64,000 nt of DNA from Pelodera strongyloides (lineage: Eukaryota; Nematoda; Chromadorea; Rhabditida; Rhabditidae), in NCBI GenBank assembly GCA_036852015.1, contig JAANDG010000072.1, positions 307,330 through 371,329 on the forward strand, written 5' to 3'. Positions 11,792 to 27,500 of this stretch are shown here, one piece after another; the stretch's first letter is position 1, and the number at the start of each line of letters is the position of its first letter. A program made the position numbers and the translations under genes. The notes beneath the pieces were generated by a model, which was not told the origin of the DNA, made no database searches, and saw only the letters and a program-made list of their open reading frames with translations.

Positions 11792-14700
11792 CTACAAAGG
11801 TCCACTGTCTTGTTTGGGTGTAGTGGGTACGGGGGTTAATGACATGTTTAATTGGCCACTTCCTCTCCTCCACATGTCTTCAAGTCTTCGTCTAGCCTTC
11901 TGCTCTCGATCCAACGTCGTCACAAGCTGATCCATTTTCTAGACAAATATTCGTATTTCTTCCAGAACAATGAAACAATCATACAGGGATTGTCCGCACA
12001 CACTAGCTACAACCACGGAGCTTATGCAAGAAGTTACAATCGGTGCTATGTTTTGAGTAAGGATACAAGGCTAAATATGTTTCCTAATCAACGTTTGTGA
12101 AACACGCTCTTTACTTATTCACCGAACCACGATTGTAACAAAACAGTTCAACGTACTTGTTGCAGCTGATTGACCTGGTCTTTCAAAGCGTAAACAGTGT
12201 CCACCAAACTCCTGAAATGATAACATAACACAGCTGAATAATACACTCGGTGATCGTAAATCACAACTGTGATTCAATGCACAAAAGAAATTCGTACAAA
12301 GTAAAGCAAAGGGTGGGGTAGCAATCAAAAAAAGTGATCAACGTACTTTTCTTGGAACACGACTTCTCCTCCAACAAGTTCCTCGACGAGAATTTTCTCG
12401 TCTTCAGCGACGATTAGCTGGGGAGGTTGAGAATCGTAAGCAGGCGGAGCGCTCTTTCCGCCCTGCCAGTAACCCTCAATAATCCGGAGTAATACAGCAT
12501 CTTCGTTGCTTTCCATATCCGCTGAAAAGGAGAACTATTAATCGTTAGGCTGTAAAATCATAGCATATGACAAAAGAACAGCTTAAATCTAATCGATCTA
12601 TGCATTAACAAGGAAAATAAACCACATAATCACACGGTATCATCAAAGCAACCTACGTCCCCTTCTCATTCGCACTGGCTTCTTCGAATAGTCGACTGCC
12701 ATATTTGGCCGTAGAGGAGGACATGGGCGGAGACAAGTACCGCTAAAATACGGATTTTTCAAACAATAATACAAATAATCCGTCGATTTTCGTAGACCAA
12801 AGGAAGCGTTTGCGTTCATATTCATCCAACGAATGACGGCGTGAAACTACCTGTATGCATTTCTCGACCGAATAACATTCGCGTCTGGTTCATCTGCTTC
12901 GGGAACAATCATTTCTAGATCGTGATTGAATTTCAGGTCACCATGTCCGAAACTAAAAAAAAATATTTGCAAGATGGTTCAATGGAAAAACCATTCCCCA
13001 TCACTCTCCAACATGTAAGCATTAGGAAGATGGAAATAGGAATAATTAGAAACGAGACTTACGAAGCCTTCTTAGACACTCTGGCTCGCTCCGCAGACGG
13101 CATTTCTTGTAGAAGCGGCTGGCGGGGTGGAGATACACACGACTGCAAATTAACTCATTTCGTGAATACAAGCGTAATTAATTTGGCAACGCCCTGGCCC
13201 TCGCAACCTTAATTCCACCGAATGGCTCAGCTGCACATGCAGAGGGCAATATCACTTTACCAGCTGTACCCCCCGCATCAATGGCAGCCCGTACGTTCAT
13301 ATGCATACTTTAATGCAAATGAAATGCAATTGATTCTACCCGCTTAAGAACAAGGATATTAAGGAAGCAGTTCAAAATGATCGTGTGCAATGGAAATATC
13401 GACGATAGCGCACAACAAGCGAGTAGCACTCACCTACCTGAAGTCGGTTTTGTTTCCCAGGATGAAATGAACCTTGTGAGTGAAATAAAAGGTTAAAATA
13501 AGACTTACACTGCATATTCGTATTGGGCAACATGATGGCTCACTGGAACACGACTCTTCCGACACTGTACGGTTCATTACTCCTCGGTAGCAAATTGAGC
13601 TATACCAACAACGCCCAAAATGCAAGTTTACAAGAGTTGCATAGTTTAGGATCGGTTTGTGATTTATATGTGGCGTAAAAAAGGTATGTTTTGTTGTCTA
13701 AAATGCAACATTCCGCTTTCCTTTTTCAGCATTTTATATCCTAGAATGCTAGTCAGACCAATGTTTGTACAAATAAAGGAAGAGCAAGCAAACATGCACA
13801 GACCAGAAAGAGAGAGAAAGAGATAGATAGAGACAGTTATGCAAAAAGGACACCGCAGAACTTCTATAAAATTATTATGCATATTGATAACCTGAAAATA
13901 TGAGAACTCAAAATGTAGCGAGTAAGGCTGATGAGAAAGTATTAAGCCAACAGCCATATTTTAAAATACCCGTCGAACAATGGCATGTTTTGTGGTGTGA
14001 AGGAAGTGCTAAAACTTTCTGATAAGAGAAGAAGAATAGTCGAAGAATGGCAAACTTAAGTACACAAAAAATCAGGCATGGGAAGATTTCCGAAAAGAGC
14101 GTGGTGCAAAAAAAGATAGAGGGACAAGGAAAAAAAAACTGGGCCAGACTAAGACAGGTAACTGCATTTTCGAGTGTGATCTTGTAAAGTCGGAAAAAGA
14201 AGTCATGAATAGGACGGGTTAACGGCGGGAAAAAGGATCGGTAACCCATCATTATGCACGCACGGTGGACACACCTATACATACAGCTGAAAACCACAAC
14301 GGGCAATTACATGCAATGATGAAGAACCAAAGGAGTGACCAATGAGTGACACTAGACAGTGACATGCAACGGAATATTTGCGGATGAGATTTGGTTTAAA
14401 AAAAGGCAAATCAGCGGTTATCAGGGTGCGCGGAATTGTTCCCGGTAGACTTTTTTGACGCGGAACTCTCAGCGGCAAAGCACACCTCATCAACAGGTCT
14501 GCGGACATCTCGAGTATCCATCTCGGCAAATTCCTGGCACTTTCATATCTGCCGACAAGCTGTCAACTTGCCAGAAGAACAAAATTTGCCGTTCCTATTC
14601 AAGACTGGACAATAGATACGCGCTTGCTAATGTGGATGTACAAGTGCGAATGAGTCAACACTCCGCGACAAAACAATATTGCCTTTTCTTTTGGTCTCGA

Positions 14701-17700
14701 AATCAAAATGGAACATACATGTGGAGATAGGTGAGAGCTTCGCAAAAGGCAATCTTGATGTGTAACTATATACATACAACACGGGTGACAGCTCCCACAT
14801 TCTGAGAGGCCCAGGCCAAGTGTTTGAAATGAACGCGAGAATGAGCATGTGGTAATCGTTTTTGGTATAACAAAGGATGTGAACTGTGCAAAAGAGAGAG
14901 GGAGAGGGTAGAAGGATAAAACAAATGAATAAAAGAAAGAAGCAAAATGGACAGACCACTTGTAAACAGTGACCGCGCAAATCCCTTTAGTATTGGGAGC
15001 GTTTCGAGGATACAGATGTTGTAAAACGGAGAGGTTTGCATGGAAGCTCATCAGACCGTGACTACCATTAGACATAGATATAATAACAATTGTAAAAGTA
15101 AGTATTACATATATCTTTCTCAGAACGGCCAACTAGATCCCAGAATAACTGAAGAGGAATAGAATGGAGCGGTGCCTGATGAAGAAAATTTGCTTTAAGA
15201 AGAAAAACGTATCGAATTTCAAAGCATCTACAATTAAAGTAAAGCGTGCTGAGCACGAAGGGAAAATAGCGAAAAGGGACGGACGACCAGACCAGTAGAA
15301 TAACGAATAACCTAAGCACCACCCGCGATAAGATAACATGATTTAAACTTAGAATATAGTGTTATGCGGGTCTAGTAATGCGGAAGCTGCGGGTGGGTAA
15401 GGTAAATACGCATATGAGGCGCTTGACAGCAAGGTTGTCGGAACACAAATGACAGCTTGTTGATATCCCCAGTTAATTGTAAGCGGTCATTTGAAGAGGC
15501 AAAGCTAAATTCAGTAAACAACGTATCGCAAGCTAAAAAAATTATATTAAAGAATTGCACGATTAATCAAGAAACACGTTTCGTCCAGTGTTACATATGT
15601 CGAAAAAAATATGATAATGGCTACCTTATGAAATGTTGGTTTTGATCACAAACTAACAGAGAAAAACAATAATCAGATACGTGCAAGTTATCGCAAGAGC
15701 GCGCACCACATGGTTCTGACAAGAACTAAAGGAAAGGGTGAGATATGCAAAACTCCGAAAAAAAACTGAAATAATCGGACGCACAAATGAACGCAACAGA
15801 CAAAACTGCGAGAAAGAGTAAAATGGCTGCGAAGAAAGGATTGAAGAAGTCTATCAAAGTTGTATGCACTTCACGGTTTGAGGTAAAACATAACGAAGTT
15901 ACAAGACCTCATAAAGAGAAGCAGAATTAAAGAGAAATCAACCAACCTGCATGATCCGTCATGGTGTGGGCGCTAATGCGAAGAGCTTTTTTTTAAATGG
16001 AGATACAGTTTGAACACACCAAGTTAAATACTTACCAAGTCCTGCACGTCGTAAGATATTGGAAATGCTGGTTGTATTATAGTAGTTCCCTCCTCCACTA
16101 TAGCCCCATTACAATCCGAGAAAGCGTCCATCCATTGATCAACTTCGAATTGAGAGGATACGGCAAATACAATGGGTGGATCTGAAATGATGTAAATTAA
16201 CCAAACAGAATTGCAGGAACGCGACACGGCAAAGCTAATAATGAGCGATGAGACAACGCTTGTGAGAAGCGCCGGAAACAGGCGCCGGTCTTCGTCAAAG
16301 AATAGCTCACCTTTTCCAAAAGCAATGGCATGTCTGCCGTCCACACGCTTTATCGTTTGCCCGGTAACCACCCACTTCTCACTCAATTTATAAGCATTCG
16401 TTTCCGACGTTACCTCCAGAATCAATATCACATTCGCGAAGAGAACCAGGAATCTGGAAAGACAACAGTAAATGTAAGTTACATTTAAAATTGAATGAAT
16501 CGCAGTCAAAACGGGACCTAAAGTGGACTCAACCTAAAGTAAAGTGACCTAAAGTAAAGTCAAGTGGACTAAAGAACCGAAAAGAGCTAGCTCGCTTTGC
16601 TCGAAAGAAGTGTTTGGTACTTGGGGTCAAATTGGAAATTTACAAAATAAATATTTTATGTGTTTGCCCACCTAGTTTCTGGTTCCTCGCCCTGTTTTTC
16701 CACATCGACCAGGCCAAGATACTTAATCTTTCCCCGCTCAGCGAATGGAGCCCAAGCGTCGACTTGGCCAGCAGCCAGAAATTCTAGCTGCATTTCTTTT
16801 TGTTTTCTCACCGATTCGCAGGCATACTGCAAAGAAAGACGTTATTAACTTTAAAAAAAGCACACACAAACGTACAAACAATCATACGTGGAGTATACAT
16901 GGGTTACAAGTTTCCACTAGGTCCACTTGATTCATGTATTGACTCATGAATTAGAACACTGAGTATTATTTAGAGAGAATTCAATTGAATACAACTTAAT
17001 ATTGCTTACCCTCATGGCTTTGTGAACTGCGCAGGAACGTTGAACATCACCGCGGTCGACGTGTGATTCCTAAAGGGTGTATTTCAATAAACAACATAAA
17101 CAACAACACAAAAATGTAATGAAATCTACAACTCAAATCAACTTGAAAGAAGTACTAACTTAAATATTTACACTGACGGATTAATTGAGGGAACAGCCTA
17201 CCGGTAGACTCCTCTCCAGTTCGTGTAAGACTGTGGGATATTTGTCCAAATGACGAAACGGTTCACTCAATCCCATAATCAATGTCTTCATATCGCCACT
17301 AAGAGTTTTGACTAGAACTTCCAAATCAGCGCTGAAACAACTAATGAACAGTCGGTTCGCATGCACAAATAAGCAGTTTGCACGAAATTGAAATAGATAG
17401 CTATATTTACGAAAATTGCCAAGCAAGTTACGCTCTGATACGCATGCAGAATCAAACTAGGTACGCATGTACAATTAGCACAATCTAAGAATAGTCTTAA
17501 TATAAAAACAGATTTACGAAAAAAGCACAAATAATTAGAAACGTACTGCTTTTCATTAAGAACTTCAACAGCTCTTGGGTGGTTTCTGCAGTAGGCCATC
17601 ATCATCGCTTGTAGTGCAGGAGCGGCCGCGAGTAGAACGCCTCCAATACGTTGCTTATGGATATCTTCGCTGCAAACATCTGTATTTTATATATTTCATT

Positions 17701-19276
17701 CTCATCAATTAAAAAAGTTCAGGATACACTGATTCATATTCATCTTTTCCGCTTAAATATTTGCAAACGTTTAAAATAATTTTAAAAATATGTATGATAA
17801 ACGGCCTGCTAAATCTATATACTATGTATGCATGAATTTATATATAACCGGTGCAAACAAAGAGGAAAACACCCACCTGAGAGTCACTTGTAGTTTATTC
17901 ATAACATCTGTTTGAAAAGCCAATATCTGTTCAATGTTGCCGGACAAAGTGTGGAAGTCGTCATCGGACATTCTATAATAAACAAACAATATTTTACGGC
18001 TTAAAGTTTTACCGACTGTGGTTTACGAAATGCCTACTGGATAACACCATTCTCATTTATTATGCAAGGGTTTTTTTGCATTCGGTGCAATTTCTCTTTA
18101 AACATATAATTACCACCTAAATAACTTACATTTTGGCCGTTTTTATTGGTACCAAGTAGTCATCGACCGTTTTCTTCAAACTGACCAAATAATTTGATTC
18201 GTGCATCAAAAAGTCTTGAATTACCTATAAAAAAAGAAACAGTTGGCTTCCAGTAAGCACATTCGGTGTTGCAGCTCTAATGAAAACTGGGCTTAAATTT
18301 AAAAAATGCAAGTCACCATGAGCATAGGACAATCAGAATGTTGTACACAAAAAAAGACGAGCCAAACAAAATGATGCTCCCTGCAAAATACAAGGCTCAC
18401 CCAAAAACCCAACTAATAAAAACTGACCATGGTTCTGAATTCATTGCGTGACGACGGAGTGACGAAATCCGAAATCGTAGGTTGATGTGCCACGGATGGA
18501 TCAATAACATCGGTGTTTGGCACTGACCGGGATCGGTTCAATTTCTCTGCAATGGTACGCACTATCACGCCAATGCAAAACAGACCAGCTTAAAAAATGG
18601 CTCGGGCCCTATCGTGTGTGGTCACACTAACATTATTAAAAAACACAATAAGCAGCCAAAAATTGGTCGTGATTAGAATAATCGCGAGAAACTGAATACA
18701 CACTAAAAAAACAGATATAGCAACGAACCACCAACCTTTTTCTGTGATAACCGTGACATAGTTTGATGGGAACCATCCAGTCTGTCCACTCAGTGTCCCT
18801 TCCCACCATCCGCCTTCCAATTGTTGAGTGATCATTATCACATCGTTCTTCACAAAGCTGAGCTAAACATATGACATTATTCCTTGGTTCTGATACGGCA
18901 GGAACTGGAGTTCTTAATTTCATTATCATTCCATAAAAGGTGTAATGACATGTATTTTGTTAAGTGTCAGTTCCATGAATGAACTAGAGAAAGCACTGGG
19001 TTCAGCATTGCACTCTCGATATACCACAGCTAAACTTATATTTATTTTATTGCACACTACTTTTCATGTCTTGTGCGTTGATAGTTCGTAAGTGAATAAA
19101 CACCCACATCTCTATATATTTGATGTATGGAATGACTGGCTTATATGAAAAAGAAACGAACTCTTCACCTCATCATTATTCTTTCCGTTAAATAGGAATT
19201 TTGCTCGGGCTAGCACAATATGTGGGTCAGATGATGTGCCTCCATTCAATTCCACTGGTGGACCCGCTTCAGGCAT
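11792..19276 (-). CDS. pix-1: PIX-type Rho guanine-nucleotide exchange factor (PAK-interacting exchange factor)
   Basis: Seventeen minus-strand exons with consistent phases: 19276-19169, 18862-18736, 18546-18428, 18224-18130, 17972-17877, 17669-17547, 17331-17202, 17069-17010, 16826-16672, 16453-16311, 16181-16036, 13142-13063, 12952-12851, 12742-12657, 12521-12347, 12211-12157 and 11938-11792 (TAG). They give 648 residues. An SH3 domain (about 22-75; GGWWEGTL and TGWFPSNYV) is followed by a DH domain ([20 protein letters not shown]), a PH domain ([24 protein letters not shown]), a proline-rich linker with [13 protein letters not shown], the GIT-binding region ([17 protein letters not shown]) and a basic coiled coil. 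These are the beta-PIX hallmarks. PIX activates Rac/Cdc42 and scaffolds PAK with GIT at the cell cortex. The tail ends SGPL, so the PDZ ligand of vertebrate beta-PIX is not seen. A 2.9-kb intron (13143-16035) separates PH from the C-terminus. The ATG follows a T-rich acceptor, so trans-splicing there is possible. Confidence 0.92.
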
Positions 19277-21132
19277 ACCTAAAAAAAAAACGAACGATAG
19301 TGTCGACTAATTCAAAAAATAAGGTAGTTTAAGTACAAAATGAAACACAAGGAAAAAATATTTTGAACGGATCAGAGCTGCTGAAAACAATACTCATAAC
19401 CGCAGAACAAAAAAAACCAGCTACACCTTGATTGTGCAGTGAACGCGCAGAAAGTTAACAACAATTGCCTCCTAAAGAACAAGCAAGCTTTAAAATTGTG
19501 TTACTTGTTCAACGCTCGATGTGTATGAAATAAGGAGTCGCAAAAATGATGCATTGGAGTTAAGATAAAACGGGACCACCGGACGTATCAAAAGGACTAG
19601 AGCCATTGGCCAGTGTAAGAGCAGATAGTTTGCTGGATCAAGAGAGCACTGACAGAGCCAGGGTCAAGGAGAGACGAACGGAGCGTTGCGTACTACGTTT
19701 CATAGCAGAAAAGAAGGAAAAACGAATTCTTTTTCAGTAGTCTTCAGTAGAAGATGGAAGTTTTTTGGCTAATGTGAAAATGACGACGTTGCCGAGGCAT
19801 GCAGTCTTGTAACACCTTCGGATTTTTACCGCGTTACGTACTGTGCAAACAAGGTTGTCTTTCCTGCTTTCCATAATAGGAGACGTCACTGAAATAAGCT
19901 AAAGGAAGAACAAACAAAGTAATAACTATTTGGGGCAGTGTAATATTTCGGACATCCTGTGATGGACGGCATATAATCAAATATTTCGTATTCTGAAGTA
20001 TGAATAAGGAATAGCCTTTTTTCAAATGGTATTGCGGGAAGGAACTATTTGAAATTTATGAAATTTGTGCATACTCTCACAAGATTAACAATCGTACTTG
20101 CCCGGTCCATCTTCTAAGATTGACAATGAGGGAAAGGTGTCAAGTTGCATTCAAATCAGGTCACTTGCTTCAGTTACAGTTGCACTTTGATGTCAGAATA
20201 TGAGAACCGGAGACAACCTGTACCAACCCCACACTTGCACTTTTGTGGTGGATTCTTGCATCGTACATATGTACGATCTTACAAAGCAATACTTATGTTT
20301 TATTCTTGTCACTACTACGCGGGAAGTGCGGAACAGTGGTCATTTGCGCATATGACACGATCTTTGAGGTACACGAAAAGAGCAATGCGGATTTATAAAG
20401 AGGCGCTGATGAATATACGAACAAAAAGACATTTAGCAATTAGAATGATTAGATGAGACGAATTTGACTAATTATCTCCACTGAGAGGAAATTGAAACGT
20501 GCCCAAAACGGAAATGAGTATTCCCATCATTTAGTTCTGTTTTTAGGAGCCTGGGAGATATACTTATTAGCATATTTGGGTTCTCCTACCTATTTCAATG
20601 AAGCTAATGCCACCCTTGAGGATGTTAGTCTCAAAAACAGTTGCAGAATCAAGGTTGTATATTCGAGCCGACTCCCAGGATCGCAAGTTATAAGACATCT
20701 GCCATTTATCTACCGTATTATAAAAGCTCACCAAGCGGGCGCGTCGCGTTTTGTTGTTGCAAGAACGGAATGTTTGTTGTTTGTCCATTTTGGGACAACT
20801 CTAAATAAGAGCTGTTAATTATCTATTGTAATTCGCATTCACTGGAAATATTCTTCCCAGGCCTGTAACTCTGACATGACTGATGCCAACACCAGGTTTG
20901 ACACTTGAAAACTATATCAGAAACCTTTGCTCCACAAAGGTTTCATCTTGTTGCAAAAAGGACTGTCTTTACCCCCTTCTGATTTGTTGATTATCGCTGA
21001 AATATAAATTATACTATTTAGATGCGTTTAATTTTAATATTTAATCTACTGTATGGGGAACGAAATACAGATTTAGTATAACATTTCGTCTTATTTGTTT
21101 TCTTCTTTCAACTGGATTGTCCATTGTTGCAG
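19277..21132. other. Intergenic region between PIX and eIF4A (divergent promoters)
   Basis: The two flanking genes diverge from this 1.85-kb interval, so it should hold both promoters and the missing 5' exon(s) of eIF4A. Small ORFs are present but show no domain or splice logic. No clear TATA box or known factor site could be assigned. Confidence 0.6.
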
Positions 21133-23607
<2,475 letters not shown>

Positions 23608-24514
23608 TTAATGGATTACATTTTTCTCCTTTTTTAAATTGTATCTTTAATAATGCAGCGAATGAGTTTTTTTTTGTTCGTTTCGTATGATCAAGTACAA
23701 ATATTTTTCGATGTACTGTATTTGTCAAAGTGACAATTAGTCGCAAAAGTATTAAAAATATTACAATTTGGGTAGACGCAGAGAACTTTTTTTGATGTAT
23801 AGGTAGCGCGTTTCTGTTCCACTTATCGGTATGCTGTTTTTTCATTCGAATTAATTGTGCGCAATATATTTGTTTATAATTGTTTCAATTACTGTTTCTT
23901 AAATATGTTTCCTGTTCCATAGATCCGGTCCAATTACGTCCAGTGATTTAGGCTTTTCTTATGGTTGTTATAAATACATGTATGTACATTCCGTTTACCT
24001 CTTTTTCCCGTTAATATTGCGAGCTTGCATGCTTTTCTTTCCGTTGTCCCTGATTTTGATTTTAATAAAATATTCTGTTGATCGAGTGTCGTATCTTACG
24101 TATTTTGTTGGAAAAATGTCCAAAGTTCAGTTTTCTTTCAGCAATTTTGAAAGTCGGAAGTCTCATTACTTCATTCATTTTCACATATATGCTCGAAACT
24201 GTTTGTTTACACTTTGTTGTCTCTTCTTCTCACATCTCTCATTGTTTCTCTATTTGTTTATAATCAGTCAGAGGAGCCGCTAGTCGCTACCGTATCGTAT
24301 AGTACACATTTGTTTGCACATAAATTTTTCTTGAAATAAGCATTAACGACAGAAAATTTATGAAACAGTGCTCATAGTATATAGGACATGATAAGAAAGG
24401 GAGATCAGATAGAAAATGGGTATGTGCTCTAGAATATTCGAATGTGTATTAATCGTTTATCAAGTCAGCTAAGATTTTTTCATTTCGTAATTCTGTGTTT
24501 GTTTTAGTCAGGAG
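23608..24514. other. Intergenic spacer between eIF4A and TBCK
   Basis: AT-rich, about 0.9 kb, between two genes on the same strand. It holds the eIF4A 3' UTR and the upstream region of TBCK. The acceptor directly before the TBCK start (tttagtcag) could be a trans-splice site. The spacing is large for a classic nematode operon, and no operon signal was seen. Confidence 0.5.
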
Positions 24515-27500
24515 ATGCGGTTACTTGGCGATGCCGAGTTTGGTGCTCTGGCTCTCGTAGGCGTTGAGGACAAGCGAACTTGTGCAAATGGATTGCCTAT
24601 TGCCCCCGCTTCTGTTCGAATGCTTGGCAGGTAGAATTCTAATCAAACAGTTGTCCAGGAATATTCTGGCTTACAGATAAAGCAAATCCCAGTGTCATAA
24701 TATTCAACACAGTGTTCTTATATTAGGTTCGCAAAGCTGGCCGCCTTGAAGCACCCCAACCTTTGCAAATATATCGAACTGGTCAGATGTCGGTCCGCCA
24801 TAAACACAGTTATCCTCGTTTCCGAGTATTATAAGCGGTCGATTGTGGATGAGATGAAATGCGGGTGAGCTGTTTTGCAAACCGTTTTTTTGTGTACTAC
24901 AAGGCTTATCCGGTGCCCCCAAGTTTATATTGGCTGGGACCAAACGGCTGTCCCGAAATATACTGATTATTGTTACTAACGTTGTGGACAACAAATGATG
25001 AAGGTTTAATTCTTTTTAGTTCACTCACTGAGCAAAAGATTGCTTCCATTGCCTATGAGTTGGCCGATGCCATGTTATATCTCCACAAGCAAAATATAGT
25101 GATTGGACATGTTAATATCGAACATCTTCTCGTTTTACCAACCGACAATCAAGATATCACCGTGAGACTTTCCGACTACGGAATCAAGTTAGTAATTGAA
25201 CCTTAGCTCTTATTTTCTGGTATTTCCAAACCGCTCGGCATCGTGAACTGAGTAGCATTATTGCCGATTACTTATGCAGTGTTACTATGTATGCACAGTA
25301 ATATGAGTGTACACTGGACACAAATATCATCGGGACACAAATATCAACAAACCGCTTACCTTTTGTTCAGTCGGGTAACGGCAACCGGCCGAGATGTGAA
25401 TTCCTTTGTTGGATGTCCATACACAATGTCACCTGAACTACTCGCCGATCCCGATGATATCACCTTCACATACAAGAGCGACACATGGGCGTTTGGAATC
25501 ATTCTTCTACAACTCGCTGTGGTATGTTTTGGTTTATGAAAGAGTTTATTATCTATTTGAAAACTGGCAGTTTCCTAAGCGACGATATGAGATGTTCTTA
25601 AGTATATGTGTGAAGCCTACTTTTAGGGGCACACTTTCTCCACTTTCTGGTCGCCCAGACAATACATCAACGTGCTTCTATCTGCGGCGCTGAAAGGTTT
25701 GCAATCCACATTGGAACCTGTCCACCATTGTGATATCACATTATCTATGTCCTCTATAAGTGATACTTCTCATAAAATTACTAATTAACAAGTCTTGAAA
25801 AGATGTGTCGATGTCCTTTCAGCACATGAAACGTTTCAGTTTTACTTGTTTCATGATGCGATTTTTTTTCAGACGGAAAAGATTCTTCGATTATGGTTTC
25901 CCTTCTTGGTGCAATACAGAACAGTCGCAAGTTAAAGGTGCCGGTGAATAGAAAATGTCCGCTCCTGGAACTGGCGTCACGTTGTCTAATGCGGTCTCCT
26001 TCCCTTCGACCGCAAATGCACGAAGTTATACGTATGATCACGGATGAGCTGAATCCTCAGCTTATCACTCGAGAAGAAGATGAGTCCTGGGAGATTATCA
26101 AAGGTAGGATTGCCTTACTGTCAATGTTAGCTAGGAGTATCACCTTGTTACTTTCATTAAGATCGTCTTTTTCAGATAGTCGCCTACTCGTTGCACCTGA
26201 TTGGCCTTTGAGGGACATACCTATAGATGAAGCGTTTTTCTTGTGGAAACTAAGTGGAACGAGCGTCGAAACACTGTTAACCAGCAACGATATCATTCCA
26301 CTGCAACACCCAATCACAACAATACCAGTGTATGTGCACTTCTCTAATGTGTGGTGTTTACATTGCCTTAATGTTGCTTCTTTCAAATTAAATTTCCCTA
26401 TTTAGGGTAGTTGTTGGAGAGTTTCGTTTATTCGGCAACAGCGAGGCTCGACAGTTTCGCGCAAAAGGGGATGTGTTCATGTTGCCGTCGAGGAATTTCA
26501 AAGAGGTATGAGGTTACCCAAACAATGTTTTTTGAACATTACCTCATAACTTATTGTAAACGACACTACAACAAATTCACGCGAGTTTTTCAGAAACTTC
26601 TTTCTATTAACAAGGATCTGCTGCTTCATTCCGTTGAACTTGATGGTGCCAATTTTGAAGATAACAAGCTATCCATTGTGGTGAAAGAAAAGGATGTCTT
26701 CTATCAAGTATGTGACCGTTTGCAGGGTTTTGCGGCTATGATAAAGCCCGGCTATCAAACGAGGACAATGAATTATGTGTTTGTTCTCTTTCAATCTTCT
26801 GTTTTCTTGTTACATGCGTATGCACTTTCAGAGGGCTCGAATGGAACTTGTCAGGCACCTCGTTTCTGCTTTCTCCATCAAGAAGGACGTCTTTCTTAAA
26901 CTGATTACTTCCGATATCCCTCCAATGACTAGGTGATTGCCGATTTTGTCTATGCATTCTAGCTTCGTTGAACGTATTTACTCGTATCGTCGCATCTAAT
27001 ATAGCTATCGCAACGAACCAATGCATTACCTCCGTATAATTATCTAACGTTATCTGTACCGAGGAGTCACTTTCAATAACCACCACATCCGATTGCTCAA
27101 ATGCCTCTTGCAGAGCCGCAGTTTGGACAGCACTCCTTGGTGTGTCTGATATCGACAACAGAGATTTCTTGTGGTTGGATACGGTATCCCCACATTCGGC
27201 TGACAGACAGCTTGACGTTGACATTCCCAGATGCCATCAGGTTTGTGAGTTCCATGTTGAATGCAACATAGACTTCATCTCACGGTAACTCCCTTACTCC
27301 TCCCCCTCTCTCTCTCTGCGTGTATGGGCAACATTTCAGTACGAAGAGATGATGACATCTCCGGCTGCTCATGTCCGTCTGAAGCGCCTTCTGAGGGCTT
27401 GGCTCCGTGCGAACCCCGAATTTGTCTATTGGCAAGGACTTGATTCCCTGGCAGCCCCGTTCCTGCTTCTGCACTTCAATAATCTTCGTGAGTGTTACTC

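Noticed and set aside
12157..12952. Exons first considered as the N-terminus of the LAP1-like gene
   Set aside because: [10 protein letters not shown] and [17 protein letters not shown] are PIX C-terminal hallmarks, and the phases continue from the PH-domain exons to a coiled-coil last exon with a stop at 11792.
14599..15132. 177-codon minus-strand frame, longest single frame in the left part
   Set aside because: It lies inside the 2.9-kb PIX intron, is rich in Ser/Phe/Leu as random AT-rich frames are, and has no recognisable motif.
15930..15960. Possible early last exon of PIX (catgcag|GTTGGTTGA)
   Set aside because: It would stop right after the PH domain. The exons at 13142 and beyond continue in phase and encode expected PIX regions. 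A short isoform remains possible.
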